Positions 7,992 through 16,303 of a DNA stretch of 64,000 nt are shown here, piece by piece. Location of the stretch: positions 1-64,000 of the forward strand of contig CATLFX010000010.1 in NCBI GenBank assembly GCA_949935795.1, given 5' to 3'. Each line of letters starts with the position of its first letter. Position 1 is the stretch's first letter. The stretch comes from an uncultured Oscillospiraceae bacterium (lineage in GTDB: Bacteria > Bacillota > Clostridia > Oscillospirales > Oscillospiraceae). The notes below the pieces were generated by a model. That model had not been told where the DNA came from, did no database searches, and saw only the letters and a program-made list of their open reading frames with translations. The translations under genes and the position numbers were made by a program.

Positions 7992-8342
7992 TCAATATAC
8001 CGGGTTGTCCACGTTGACCTTGTCCACCTCCTGATAGGGGGCCAGGGTGGACACCATCTTCACCGGCTCGTCGTAGGCGTTTTTCACGTAGTGGACCTCC
8101 TTGGGCTCGATGTGGATCAGGTCGCCCGCGCTGAGCACGTGCTTGACGCCGTCCACCACGATGTCCACCTTGCCCTCCAGGATGAAGAAATCCTCCTCCA
8201 TCACATTGTGGTAGTGGGCCTGGAAGTCCTCGCCGGGGCGGAAGCGCACCAGGGCGAAATTCATCCGGGGGCCCTTCATCAGATATTTGGGGCCGCTCTC
8301 CCCAAAGCGGTACTCGCGCTCGTTCTCATTGACAATAAACAT
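7992..8342 (-). CDS. Cupin-domain protein in the lsr locus, candidate P-DPD processing enzyme
   Basis: About 116 residues forming one cupin barrel. Metal-ligand pattern: HYHNVMEEDFFILEG (H-x-H and E) and, 36 residues on, a second-motif His in KEVHYVKN. Start at 8342 (MFIVNENERE) is preferred because the upstream in-frame ATG at 8357 lies within the Shine-Dalgarno GGAGGAG that serves it. It is the last gene of an operon with lsrR and lsrK. Enterobacteria have LsrG, an isomerase of phospho-AI-2, in the same pathway, and no LsrG-like gene is seen here. An isomerase or stabilising role on phospho-DPD is inference from position only; small cupins have many functions. Confidence 0.75.
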   Translation of the reverse strand: MFIVNENEREYRFGESGPKYLMKGPRMNFALVRFRPGEDFQAHYHNVMEEDFFILEGKVDIVVDGVKHVLSAGDLIHIEPKEVHYVKNAYDEPVKMVSTLAPYQEVDKVNVDNPVY

Positions 8343-8378
8343 ACGATTCTCCTCCATTCCAAAAGTCGGCCCAAGGGC

Positions 8379-9941
8379 TCACAGGCCGGGGGCGATCCAC
8401 ATATTCCGGGTGACGCCCGCGTCGCACAGCGCCAGCTGGGCGGGGTAGAGCTTTTTCCAGTTGGCGTACAGCTCGTCGTACACCGCCTTCACCGAGGGAT
8501 CGGGCTGGAACTGCCGGTCCCACTTCACCGTGCGCTCCACGGCCTCCTCCACATCGGCGTACAGGCCCGCGCCCACGCCCGCCAGGATGGCGGCCCCCAG
8601 GGCGGTGGCCTCCTTCACCACGGGCACCTTCACCGGTTTGCCGGTGACGTCGGCCACGATCTGGCTCCACAGGGGGCTCTTGGCCGCGCCCCCGGCGAAG
8701 ATCAGCTCGTCGGGCTCGTGGCCGGTGGCCTCCTTCACCAGCTCGATGTGGCTGCGGACCAGCAGGGCGGTGTTTTCCAGAATGGCCCGGTAGAAGGTGT
8801 ATTTGTTGAACTTCTCCGGTTCCAGCAGGAAGTTGGTGAAGGTGGGGCTGGCGTGCTTCCAGTCGATGAAGTTCATGGTGTCGCTGAAACAGCACTGCAT
8901 CCCGTAGGACCCGGCGGGGATGTCCTTGGCCTTCTCGTTCATCAGGTCGTAGGTGTCCCGGCCCGTACGCTTGGCCTCCTCCGCCTCGGCCTGGCAGAAG
9001 CCGTCCCGGAACCAGCGCATCACCAGGCCGGGTTTGAAGGCCAGGGCCTCGTACTGCCACAGGCCGGGCAGGGCGGCGCAGTTCACCCGGACGCGGCAGC
9101 CGGGGTCGGTCTTGCCGGAGTCGGTGTTAAACTCGTACTGCCAGAAGCTCCCGCCGAACACGGCGGCCTGGTTAGCCTTGTAGGCCCCCACGCCCAGGGT
9201 GCCCAGCTGGCAGTCGCCGCCGCCCACCACAACAGGGGTGCCCTCCAGCAGGCCGGTGTCGGCGGCGCCCTTGGCGCTCACCTGGGCGAAGTTAGTGCCG
9301 CACTCCACCACGGGCGGGAAGATGTCCGCCCGCAGGCCGCACTTCTCCGCGATCTCCGGCAGCCAGTCCCGGGACTGAAGGTCCATGATGCCGGTGGTGC
9401 TGCCGTTGCTGGGCTCCACCGCCAGCCTGCCGGTGAGCTTGTAGATGAGCCAGTCGTTGAACATGCCCACCGCGGCGGTTTTCTCGTACACCTCGGGCAG
9501 GTTGTCCCGCACCCACAAAATCCGGGGCAGGGCCCCCAGGGCGTAGGTCTGGCCGGACTTTAAGTACACTTCCTTCTCCAGCGCCGGGTCCAGCTCCTTG
9601 AGCTGACCCACCTGGGCGTCGCTGCGGGCGTCCACGTTGGCGCAGGCCCAGATCTCGTTGCCATCCTTGTCGTAGAGCAGAATGCCCTCCCGCATGCAGG
9701 TGGTGGACAGGGCGGCGATGTCGGCAGGGGCGATGCCCGTCTCCTCCAGCACCCCCCGGATGCAGCCCCGGGCCAGCTCCCAGTTGTGGACCCAGTCGAA
9801 GTCCATGCTGCCTGGCCAGCGGGGGTCCTCCCGGTGGGACCACTCCTGCTGGACGCAGCCCACCTGCTCGCCGTCCAGGGAAAAGACCACGGCCCGGACG
9901 CTGCCGGTGCCCGCGTCCACCGCCATCAGATATTTCGCCAT
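8379..9941 (-). CDS. lsrK: Autoinducer-2 kinase LsrK
   Basis: LsrK phosphorylates imported AI-2 (DPD) with ATP in the cytosol, trapping it and making the LsrR inducer. The 520-residue protein has the FGGY-kinase fold: N-terminal VDAGTGSVRAVVFS phosphate loop, then the LsrK-like MREGILLYDKDGNEIWACAN. Further matches are VVVGGGDCQLG, the AGGAAKSPLWSQIVAD adenosine loop and a VVKEATALGAA stretch near the C-terminus. These segments match enterobacterial LsrK over the full length as I remember it. ATG at 9941 has AGGAGG seven bases before it. It sits 49 bp after lsrR. Confidence 0.93.
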   Translation of the reverse strand: MAKYLMAVDAGTGSVRAVVFSLDGEQVGCVQQEWSHREDPRWPGSMDFDWVHNWELARGCIRGVLEETGIAPADIAALSTTCMREGILLYDKDGNEIWACANVDARSDAQVGQLKELDPALEKEVYLKSGQTYALGALPRILWVRDNLPEVYEKTAAVGMFNDWLIYKLTGRLAVEPSNGSTTGIMDLQSRDWLPEIAEKCGLRADIFPPVVECGTNFAQVSAKGAADTGLLEGTPVVVGGGDCQLGTLGVGAYKANQAAVFGGSFWQYEFNTDSGKTDPGCRVRVNCAALPGLWQYEALAFKPGLVMRWFRDGFCQAEAEEAKRTGRDTYDLMNEKAKDIPAGSYGMQCCFSDTMNFIDWKHASPTFTNFLLEPEKFNKYTFYRAILENTALLVRSHIELVKEATGHEPDELIFAGGAAKSPLWSQIVADVTGKPVKVPVVKEATALGAAILAGVGAGLYADVEEAVERTVKWDRQFQPDPSVKAVYDELYANWKKLYPAQLALCDAGVTRNMWIAPGL

Positions 9942-9990
9942 GGGGATACCTCCTAAACTATATTGAAAATTGATTGGTTCCGATGCTTTG

Positions 9991-10938
9991 TCACGGCTCC
10001 GCCTCCAGCAGCAGCTGGGCGGTGTCCTCGTCGGTGATGAGCACGTCCAGATAGCCCCCCCGAAGGACGGCCAAGATCGCCTCCGCCTTGTCGGGCCCTC
10101 CCGCCGCGCCGATGACGTTGTCCAGCGTCTTGAGCTGGTCCATGGAGGTGCTCATGAGCCGCCCCTCCATGTCGTGGGAGACCACGTTCCCGCTCTTGTC
10201 CAGGAAGTGGCTGAGCACGTCGCCCACCGCCCCCTGCATTTTCAGGAAGGTGAAGTCGTTCTGGTTGAGGATGCCGTTTTTCACGATGGTGGCCCGGTCG
10301 TTCATGGAGCCGATGCCTACCACGCTCATGCTGGACAGGGGGATCATGCGGAAAATCTCCTCCACGTCCGGCTCCCGCCGCAGGGAGTCCCGCAGCCCGG
10401 CGCTGGACAGCAGCAGGGGGGAGGGGATCAGGTACAGCCGGGCGTTGAACACGTTGGAATTCATGTTGGGCAGGTAATAGTTGACGCCCCCCGCCAGGCT
10501 GACCACGTTCAGCGGAGCCTGGGCGGCGGTGGCCAGGTGGTTGAGGATGCGGCTGGTGGTGTCGCCGTAGCCCATGTTGATGAACGCGTCGTCCGCGGCC
10601 CGGCGCAGTATGTACATGGCGGCGGCCTGGGCGATGCTCTCGTTGGGGCTGGCCAGGGTGGACGCGCCGGGGACAATGAAGACGTCCCGAAGACCGTAGC
10701 GGGTGAGCAGCTCCCGCTCCATCTCCATCCGGCGGCCGCTGTCCTGCTGGACGTTGAACTGGATGATCCCGGTCTGCCGGGCCCGCTCCAGCAGGGCGAT
10801 GACCTTGGAGCGGCTCACCCCCAGCAGATGGGAGATATTTTGCTGGGTATAGTTCTCAATGTAGTAGTACCACACCGCCTTGATCATCAGCCGGTGCTCG
10901 TAGTCGGCCCTGTTGAGCCTGTCGATTTTTTCCTCCAT
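9991..10938 (-). CDS. lsrR: LsrR-type SorC/DeoR-family transcriptional regulator
   Basis: 315 residues. The N-terminal helix-turn-helix (ENYTQQNISHLLGVSRSKVI, residues about 30-50) is followed by a sugar-binding SorC domain with FINMGYGDTTSRIL and NVVSLAGGVNYY. Further SorC features are VVGIGSMNDRATIV, GAVGDVLSHFLD and a closing VLRGGYLDVLITDEDTA. LsrR represses the lsr operons until phospho-AI-2 binds. Context (lsrK downstream, lsrACDBF divergent) fixes the specificity. GGAG lies eight bases before the ATG. The promoter and two operator-like repeats lie upstream at 10960-11027. Confidence 0.92.
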   Translation of the reverse strand: MEEKIDRLNRADYEHRLMIKAVWYYYIENYTQQNISHLLGVSRSKVIALLERARQTGIIQFNVQQDSGRRMEMERELLTRYGLRDVFIVPGASTLASPNESIAQAAAMYILRRAADDAFINMGYGDTTSRILNHLATAAQAPLNVVSLAGGVNYYLPNMNSNVFNARLYLIPSPLLLSSAGLRDSLRREPDVEEIFRMIPLSSMSVVGIGSMNDRATIVKNGILNQNDFTFLKMQGAVGDVLSHFLDKSGNVVSHDMEGRLMSTSMDQLKTLDNVIGAAGGPDKAEAILAVLRGGYLDVLITDEDTAQLLLEAEP

Positions 10939-10959
10939 TGAATCCGCTCCAGAAATTCG

Positions 10960-10990
10960 ACAAAAGTTTTGTGCTCAAGCAAATGTTTTG
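10960..10990. promoter_or_regulatory. Candidate LsrR operator pair
   Basis: ACAAAAGTTTTGT (10960-10972) is a perfect 13-bp palindrome. Twenty bases on, CAAATGTTTTG (10980-10990) repeats it, and both are followed by TGC. They lie right at and after the lsrR transcription start, the position expected for autorepression. Confidence 0.55.
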
Positions 10991-10997
10991 TGCCAAT

Positions 10998-11027
10998 AGT
11001 ATAGCACCGGCCCGCGTCCACTGTCAA
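10998..11027 (-). promoter_or_regulatory. lsrR promoter
   Basis: Minus-strand TTGACA (11022-11027) and TATACT (10998-11003) with an 18-base spacer: a strong sigma-A type promoter firing toward lsrR-lsrK-cupin. Confidence 0.8.
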
Positions 11028-11193
11028 ATGATTGCGGGAGAATTCCTCTATTTTTTGCAAAATCGTGGAAAACACCAAAAAACGGCATATTTTCTTGTAC
11101 ATCTCCGATAAAAAGCGCCCTTCTACAATAGCCGTCTGGTGATTTTTCGCCGAAAAATGCCAAAAAATTCCCAGAGGAATCGGGCTTGCGCTG

Positions 11194-11222
11194 TTGACAA
11201 ACGCGGGAAAAAACCTTATGAT
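11194..11222 (+). promoter_or_regulatory. lsrACDBF promoter
   Basis: TTGACA (11194-11199), 17-base spacer, TATGAT (11217-11222). Just downstream (11231-11265) GCGCAAAA and TTTGTGCG form an inverted pair with half-sites like the CAAAA/TTTTG repeats at lsrR, so the same repressor may act here. The remaining 10,939-11,290 interval holds only the divergent promoters. Confidence 0.8.
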
Positions 11223-11290
11223 AGGGCAAAGCGCAAAAGCTGGTTTCTCAGGACATTTGTGCGTCGCCGCACAGGAATGGGGGAGTTCAA

Positions 11291-12823
11291 ATGGAAGCCG
11301 TCGGAAACCCGGGGAAAAACGTCCCCCTGCTGACCGTGCGGGGCATTTACAAGTCCTTTGGATTGAACGCGGTGCTCAAGGGCATCGACCTGGACGTCAT
11401 GCCCGGCGAGGTGCTGGCCCTCATCGGCGGCAACGGCGCGGGCAAGTCCACCCTAATGAAGATCATCATGGGCATATACAGCCACGACAGCGGCCAGCTG
11501 GCCGTGAACGGGGAGGCGGCGGCCCTGAACCGGCCCGCCGAGGCCCTGGCCCGGGGCATTTACATGGTGCCCCAGGAGCCCCTGCTCTTCCCCAACATGA
11601 ACGTGGAGGAGAACATCACCATTGGCTTTGACCGTGGCAAGGCCGAGCTACACAAGGAGCTGGCGGACACCATGGCGGGCATCGGCTGGAACCTGGACCT
11701 GAGCCGGAAGGCCAGCAGCCTGTCCATCGCCGAGCAGCAGCTGGTGGAGATCCTCCGGGGCATCCTGCGCCACGCCAAGCTGCTCATTTTGGATGAGCCC
11801 ACCTCCGCCCTCACCTTTGACGAGGTGAAGAGCCTGTTCAAGGTGGTCCGGGACCTGCGGGAAAAGGGCATTGGCATCATTTACATCACCCACCGCCTGG
11901 CGGAGGTATTCGACATCGCCACCCACGTGGCCATCATGCGGGACGGTATGATCACCATCCAGGGCCCGGTGGAAAACTTCACCCGGGAGGATCTGGTGAA
12001 GGGCCTGCTCCCGCCGGACGCGGCGGACCACACCCAGGCCAAGGGCGGCGCCTCCTCCAGGGTGGACTACTCCGCCCAGCCCGTGCTGGAGCTGGAGCGC
12101 TTCAGCGGCTACGGCTTTTCGGACGTGAGCCTGAAGGTGTGGCCGGGGGAGATTCTGGGTGTGGCCGGCGTGGTGGGCGCGGGGCGCACCGAGATGGCAA
12201 CCACCATCTTTGGCATGGACAAGGCGCTGGGGGGCAGGGTGCTCCTCAACGGCAGGGACATCACCGGCAAAAAGACCCGGCAGGTCATCGCGGCGGGGCT
12301 GAACTACGTGCCGGAGGACCGGCACCTCAACGGTCTGTTCAAAATCTGCGACGTGTCCGCCAACACCACCAGCGCCAGCCTGTTCGGCGGGGCCTTGGGC
12401 AAGGTGTTCCTCAACCGGAAATCAGAGTTCGACCTCACCGAGAAATATGTGAAAAACTTCCGCACCAAGGTCACCGGACACGACCAGCTGGCGGGCAGCC
12501 TGTCCGGCGGCAATCAGCAGAAGATCGTCATCGGCCGTTCCCTGGCCACCGACCCAGGGGTGGTCATTCTGGATGAGCCCACCCGTGGCATCGACGCCGC
12601 CGCCCGCGGCGACGTGTACCACATCATCCACCAGCTCCGGGAGCAGGGGCTGTCCATCCTGCTGATCTCCAGCGACATGGAGGAGCTGGAGGAGCTGGCC
12701 GACCGGGTGGTGACCATGTACCAGGGCCGCGTCAACGCCGAGTTCCAGAAGGCGGACATCAATCAGGATAATCTCACGGCCGCCGCCTTTGGCATCGTGA
12801 AACGGGAGGCGAAAGAGGCATGA
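11291..12823 (+). CDS. lsrA: AI-2 import ATP-binding protein LsrA
   Basis: 510 residues with two tandem ABC domains, as in monosaccharide/AI-2 importers. The first half has Walker A GGNGAGKST, signature-like LSIAEQQLVEI and Walker B LLILDEPTSAL. The second has a degenerate P-loop (GVVGAGRTEM), signature LSGGNQQKIVIGRS and VVILDEPTRGID. It powers AI-2 uptake with LsrC, LsrD and LsrB. ATG at 11291 follows GGGGGAG by five bases, and its stop overlaps the lsrC start (ATGA). Confidence 0.92.
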   Translation: MEAVGNPGKNVPLLTVRGIYKSFGLNAVLKGIDLDVMPGEVLALIGGNGAGKSTLMKIIMGIYSHDSGQLAVNGEAAALNRPAEALARGIYMVPQEPLLFPNMNVEENITIGFDRGKAELHKELADTMAGIGWNLDLSRKASSLSIAEQQLVEILRGILRHAKLLILDEPTSALTFDEVKSLFKVVRDLREKGIGIIYITHRLAEVFDIATHVAIMRDGMITIQGPVENFTREDLVKGLLPPDAADHTQAKGGASSRVDYSAQPVLELERFSGYGFSDVSLKVWPGEILGVAGVVGAGRTEMATTIFGMDKALGGRVLLNGRDITGKKTRQVIAAGLNYVPEDRHLNGLFKICDVSANTTSASLFGGALGKVFLNRKSEFDLTEKYVKNFRTKVTGHDQLAGSLSGGNQQKIVIGRSLATDPGVVILDEPTRGIDAAARGDVYHIIHQLREQGLSILLISSDMEELEELADRVVTMYQGRVNAEFQKADINQDNLTAAAFGIVKREAKEA

Positions 12824-13839
12824 GCGCGGTAAAGAAATTTTTCAAAGCCAGGGAGTTCACCAGCTTCCTGTTCCTGGTGGGCCTGTTCCTCATCGTGGGC
12901 GTTATCAATCCGGGGTTCCTGACGCTGGACAATATCAGCGCCTGTTTCAACTCCTCGGTGGTCTACACCCTCATCGCTGTGGGCATGGCCTTCGCCATCT
13001 TCATCGGCGAGATCGACGTGTCCGTGGGCTCCACCATGGGCCTGTCCGCCGCCGTGGCGGGCACCATGATCCAGAACGGCTCCAACTGGCTTCTGGCCTT
13101 TTTGGTTGCTATCCTCATCGGCGTCGTGGTGGGCCTGGTCAACGGCTGGGGTGTGGCCGTCATGAAGATTCCCTCCCTCATTTTCACCCTGGGCACCAAC
13201 GGCATCCTCCGGGGGCTGATGTACTTACAGGTGGGGGTGGAGCAGGTCAACAGCCTGCCCAAGGAGTTCAAGGATGTCTCCTCCATGACCCTCATCGGCA
13301 GCTTCACCATCTACTACTGCTGCGCGGTGGCCCTCACCGTGGGCATCCACTTCCTGCTCACCCGCACCAAGCGGGGGCGCTGGTTCATCGCCGTGGGCGA
13401 CAACGCCGGGGGCGCGGAGCTGGTGGGCATACCCGCCACCCGCACCAAGGTCATGGCCTACCTGATCTGCGGCGTACTCAGCGCGGCGGCGGGCATCATC
13501 TTCGCCAGCCGCATCGGCATCGTCACCTCTTTGAGCGGCAACGGCTATGAGATGAAGGCGGTTGCGGCCTGTGTGCTGGGCGGCATCAGCCTGTCCGGCG
13601 GCGTGGGCTCGGTGATCGGCGCGGGCATCGGCGCGGTCATCATGGCCTCCATCAGCTATCTGCTGGTGTTCATGGGCTTCTCCTCCAACTACGACAACGC
13701 CATCACCGGCGTCATCCTCATCACCATCGTGGTGGTTGACGCCCTGATGCAGCGCCGGGCCGCGGTGAACAACCGCCACGCCCGCCTGGCCGCCCGCACC
13801 TCGGCGGCTCCCGGTGGAAAGGAGGGGCTGGAGCAATGA
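12820..13839 (+). CDS. lsrC: AI-2 import permease LsrC
   Basis: 339-residue membrane protein of the RbsC/LsrC type with about 10 spans. It has the typical GEIDVSVGSTMGLSA motif and, after KAVAACVLGGISLSGGVGS, the conserved gate region. It forms the AI-2 channel with LsrD. It overlaps lsrA by four bases at its start and lsrD by four bases at its end, so translation is coupled. Confidence 0.9.
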   Translation: MSAVKKFFKAREFTSFLFLVGLFLIVGVINPGFLTLDNISACFNSSVVYTLIAVGMAFAIFIGEIDVSVGSTMGLSAAVAGTMIQNGSNWLLAFLVAILIGVVVGLVNGWGVAVMKIPSLIFTLGTNGILRGLMYLQVGVEQVNSLPKEFKDVSSMTLIGSFTIYYCCAVALTVGIHFLLTRTKRGRWFIAVGDNAGGAELVGIPATRTKVMAYLICGVLSAAAGIIFASRIGIVTSLSGNGYEMKAVAACVLGGISLSGGVGSVIGAGIGAVIMASISYLLVFMGFSSNYDNAITGVILITIVVVDALMQRRAAVNNRHARLAARTSAAPGGKEGLEQ

Positions 13840-14903
13840 GCGAGAAATCCCCGAAGCTGGGCGGTCAGAGCGGCCTGCGCCGCCTGTGGAACGGCCCCAA
13901 TTTCCGCTGGAACTTCTTCCTGCTGATCTTGCTGGCCGGCGAGTGCGCCGTGTTCGGCGCGGCGAATGAGAAATTCCTCTCCCTCACCCGTGTTTTCACC
14001 GCCGCCAACGACTTCCTGCCCATCTGCATGATCTCCATTTTTGTCACCTTCGTCATGATCACCGGCGGCATCGACATCCAGGTGTCCTCCATCGTAGGCC
14101 TGACCTCCATCGTCATCGGCGTGGCCTGGCAGGACTTCGGGCTGAACATCTGGGCTGCCGTGGCCCTGGCGGTGGTGGTGGCCGCCCTGTGCGGGGCGCT
14201 GTCCGGGTTCTTCATCGCCTACTGCGGCGTGCAGGCCATGGTGGTCACCCTGGGCGGCAGCTTCCTGTATACGGGTCTGGCCCTGCTGGTGTCCACATTG
14301 TCCAGCACCGAGGCTTACAAGGGCATCAGCGGCTTCCCCGACAGCTTTAAGGCCCTGACCAAGATCAAGCTGTTCGACTTTATCCCCCTGCAAATCGTCA
14401 TTTTCCTGGCCATGGTGGTGGTGGCCCACCTGCTGCTCCACTGTACGAAATATGGCCGGAAGATCTATCTGGTGGGCGTCAACCCCTCCGCGGCGGAGTA
14501 TTCCGGCGTCAACAGCCGTCTGGTCATCATGTCCACCTACATCCTGTCCGCCGTGTCCGCCGCCATCGCGGGGATCATCATGACATCCTATCTGGGCACC
14601 GCCAAGTCCGACCTGGGCGGAAGCCTGACCATGAACATCATCACCGCCTGCGTGCTGGGCGGCACCCTGTCCACCGGCGGCAAGGGTTCCGTGCTGGGCA
14701 CCGCCATGGCCGCGCTGGCCATCGGCCTGCTGCGGTTCGGTATGCCGCTGTGCTTCAAGATCCAGGCCCAGTATCTGGACATCCCCGTGGGCGTCCTGCT
14801 GGTGGTGGTCGTGGTGGGCCGGGCCGTTGCCAGCAATCCCAATGTCATCGCCTGGTTCGGCAGGCTGCGCGGCAGGGGAAAAGAGAGCAGGATCGGCGCA
14901 TAA
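13836..14903 (+). CDS. lsrD: AI-2 import permease LsrD
   Basis: 355 residues, second RbsC-type permease. It carries GGIDIQVSSIVGLTSI near residue 80, YLGTAKSDLGGSLTMNIITA and CVLGGTLSTGGKGSVLGT in the second half. The start overlaps the lsrC stop (ATGA). It pairs with LsrC to form the heterodimeric channel. Sixty-one bases separate it from lsrB, and that gap contains a stem-loop. Confidence 0.9.
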   Translation: MSEKSPKLGGQSGLRRLWNGPNFRWNFFLLILLAGECAVFGAANEKFLSLTRVFTAANDFLPICMISIFVTFVMITGGIDIQVSSIVGLTSIVIGVAWQDFGLNIWAAVALAVVVAALCGALSGFFIAYCGVQAMVVTLGGSFLYTGLALLVSTLSSTEAYKGISGFPDSFKALTKIKLFDFIPLQIVIFLAMVVVAHLLLHCTKYGRKIYLVGVNPSAAEYSGVNSRLVIMSTYILSAVSAAIAGIIMTSYLGTAKSDLGGSLTMNIITACVLGGTLSTGGKGSVLGTAMAALAIGLLRFGMPLCFKIQAQYLDIPVGVLLVVVVVGRAVASNPNVIAWFGRLRGRGKESRIGA

Positions 14904-14910
14904 CCAAAGT

Positions 14911-14940
14911 ATATTCCGGGGTATTGCGGCCCCTGAATAT
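14911..14940 (+). other. Stem-loop between lsrD and lsrB
   Basis: ATATTCCGGGG (14911-14921) pairs with CCCCTGAATAT (14930-14940) with one mismatch. There is no U-tract, so it looks like an mRNA-processing or stability element rather than a terminator. Confidence 0.55.
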
Positions 14941-14964
14941 AAAACAACTATGGAGGTATGAAAA

Positions 14965-16134
14965 ATGAAACTGAAAAGACTCGCAGCGCTGCTTCTGGCT
15001 ATGAGCATGATGTTCGCTCTGGCCGCCTGCGGCAACCAGGCCAACGAAGAGTCCAAGGCCCCCGAGAACTCCACCGCCGTGGAGAGCAAGGCTCCCGACG
15101 CCAACACTCCCGCTCCCGAGGGCGGCGACGGCGATGTGAAGCCTGTGGACGGCAAGACCGTGGCCTTTATCCCCAAGCTGACCGGCAACGCCTTCTTCGA
15201 GGTGGCCAACACCGGCGCTCAGGAGTTCGCCAAGGACTGGGGCATCAACGTTGAGTACATGGGCGACGCCACCGCTTCCGCCGCTGCTCAGGTGGCCGTC
15301 ATCAACAACGCCGTGGCCCAGGGCGTGGACGCCATCTGCATCTCCACCGTGGACGCCGCCGGCGTGGCCGACGCGCTGAAGGCCGCCATGGACGCCGGCA
15401 TCGTGGTCTGCACCTGGGACTCCGACGCCGCCGCCGACAACCGCGCTCTGATGGTCTCCCAGGGCACTCCCGAGGTGCTGGGCGCCATGCTGGTGGAGCT
15501 GGCCGTCAAGGGCCTGGAGGACCGCGGTGTGGACCCCGAGAAGGACGCTGTGAAGTACGCCTGGCACTACTCTCAGGCCACCGTTACCGACCAGAACTCC
15601 TGGCAGGTCGAGGGCGAAAAGCTCATCAAGGAGAAGTACCCCAACTGGGAGAACGTCCATCCCGACAACTACTACTCCGAGCAGGACGCGGAGAAGTCCG
15701 TCACCATCGGCGAGGCCGTGCTGGCTGACAACCCCGACATCGACCTGATCATCTGCAACGACTCCACCGCTCTGCCCGGCCAGCTCCAGGCCGCCGAGAA
15801 CAAGGGCCTGACTAAGGACGACGTGACCATCACCGGTTTCGCCACCCCCAACGCCATCAAGGATTACTGCAAGAACGGCACCCTGTTCAACTGGGGTCTG
15901 TGGGACTGCAAGATCCAGGGCGGCCTGGGCTGCTACGTGGCCGCTTACATCGCCGCCGGTAACGACGTGAAGGTTGGCGACGTGATCAGCGTCCCTGGCA
16001 TCGGCGACTGTGAGGTCATGCCCAACAACTGCCTGAATCCCGACGATTCCACCGCCGACACCAACAACGGCGTGGTGCTGCTGCCCGAGCGCGCCATCTT
16101 CAACGCCGAGAACATGGATCAGTACGATTTCTAA
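14965..16134 (+). CDS. lsrB: AI-2-binding lipoprotein LsrB
   Basis: 389 residues. A lipoprotein signal (KRLAALLLAMSMMFALAAC, Cys at 22) precedes a Pro/Ala/Glu-rich linker. The periplasmic-binding fold then begins at VAFIPKLTGNAFF. AI-2 contacts known from Salmonella LsrB can be recognised: the Lys of IPKL, the Asp of TWDSD, the Asp-Gln of TVTDQNSW and the Pro of ALPG. The residue aligned with the usual Ala two places after that Pro is Gln (ALPGQ). It ends with the family motif VVLLPERAIFNAENMDQYDF. As a Gram-positive version it is membrane-tethered. GGAGG lies eight bases before the ATG. Confidence 0.92.
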   Translation: MKLKRLAALLLAMSMMFALAACGNQANEESKAPENSTAVESKAPDANTPAPEGGDGDVKPVDGKTVAFIPKLTGNAFFEVANTGAQEFAKDWGINVEYMGDATASAAAQVAVINNAVAQGVDAICISTVDAAGVADALKAAMDAGIVVCTWDSDAAADNRALMVSQGTPEVLGAMLVELAVKGLEDRGVDPEKDAVKYAWHYSQATVTDQNSWQVEGEKLIKEKYPNWENVHPDNYYSEQDAEKSVTIGEAVLADNPDIDLIICNDSTALPGQLQAAENKGLTKDDVTITGFATPNAIKDYCKNGTLFNWGLWDCKIQGGLGCYVAAYIAAGNDVKVGDVISVPGIGDCEVMPNNCLNPDDSTADTNNGVVLLPERAIFNAENMDQYDF

Positions 16135-16180
16135 TTCAAGTCAATCTGTCCTTGACAGGTTCGCGAGAGCCTGTGACAGG

Positions 16181-16252
16181 CGGAGCGGGGTGGAGAAAAG
16201 CCCCGCTCCGCTCCCAAAAGAGCGCCGCTGGACGGCGCTCTTTTGGGAGCGG
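16181..16252 (+). other. Overlapping hairpins between lsrB and lsrF
   Basis: Hairpin one pairs CGGAGCGGGG (16181-16190) with CCCCGCTCCG (16201-16210). Hairpin two is a perfect 20-bp stem, 16208-16227 with 16233-16252. They share three bases, so they compete slightly. No U-tract follows, and the second is only 38 bases before lsrF's RBS. Likely a transcript-stability or attenuation element in the operon. Confidence 0.7.
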
Positions 16253-16303
16253 AGGATATCCCTCCGCCGCTGACAATTTCACCAATACAAGGAGGATATA
16301 TTT

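Noticed and set aside
13689..15212. 507-codon minus-strand frame over lsrD and lsrB
   Set aside because: It overlaps clearly coding lsr genes and has no domain or start site.
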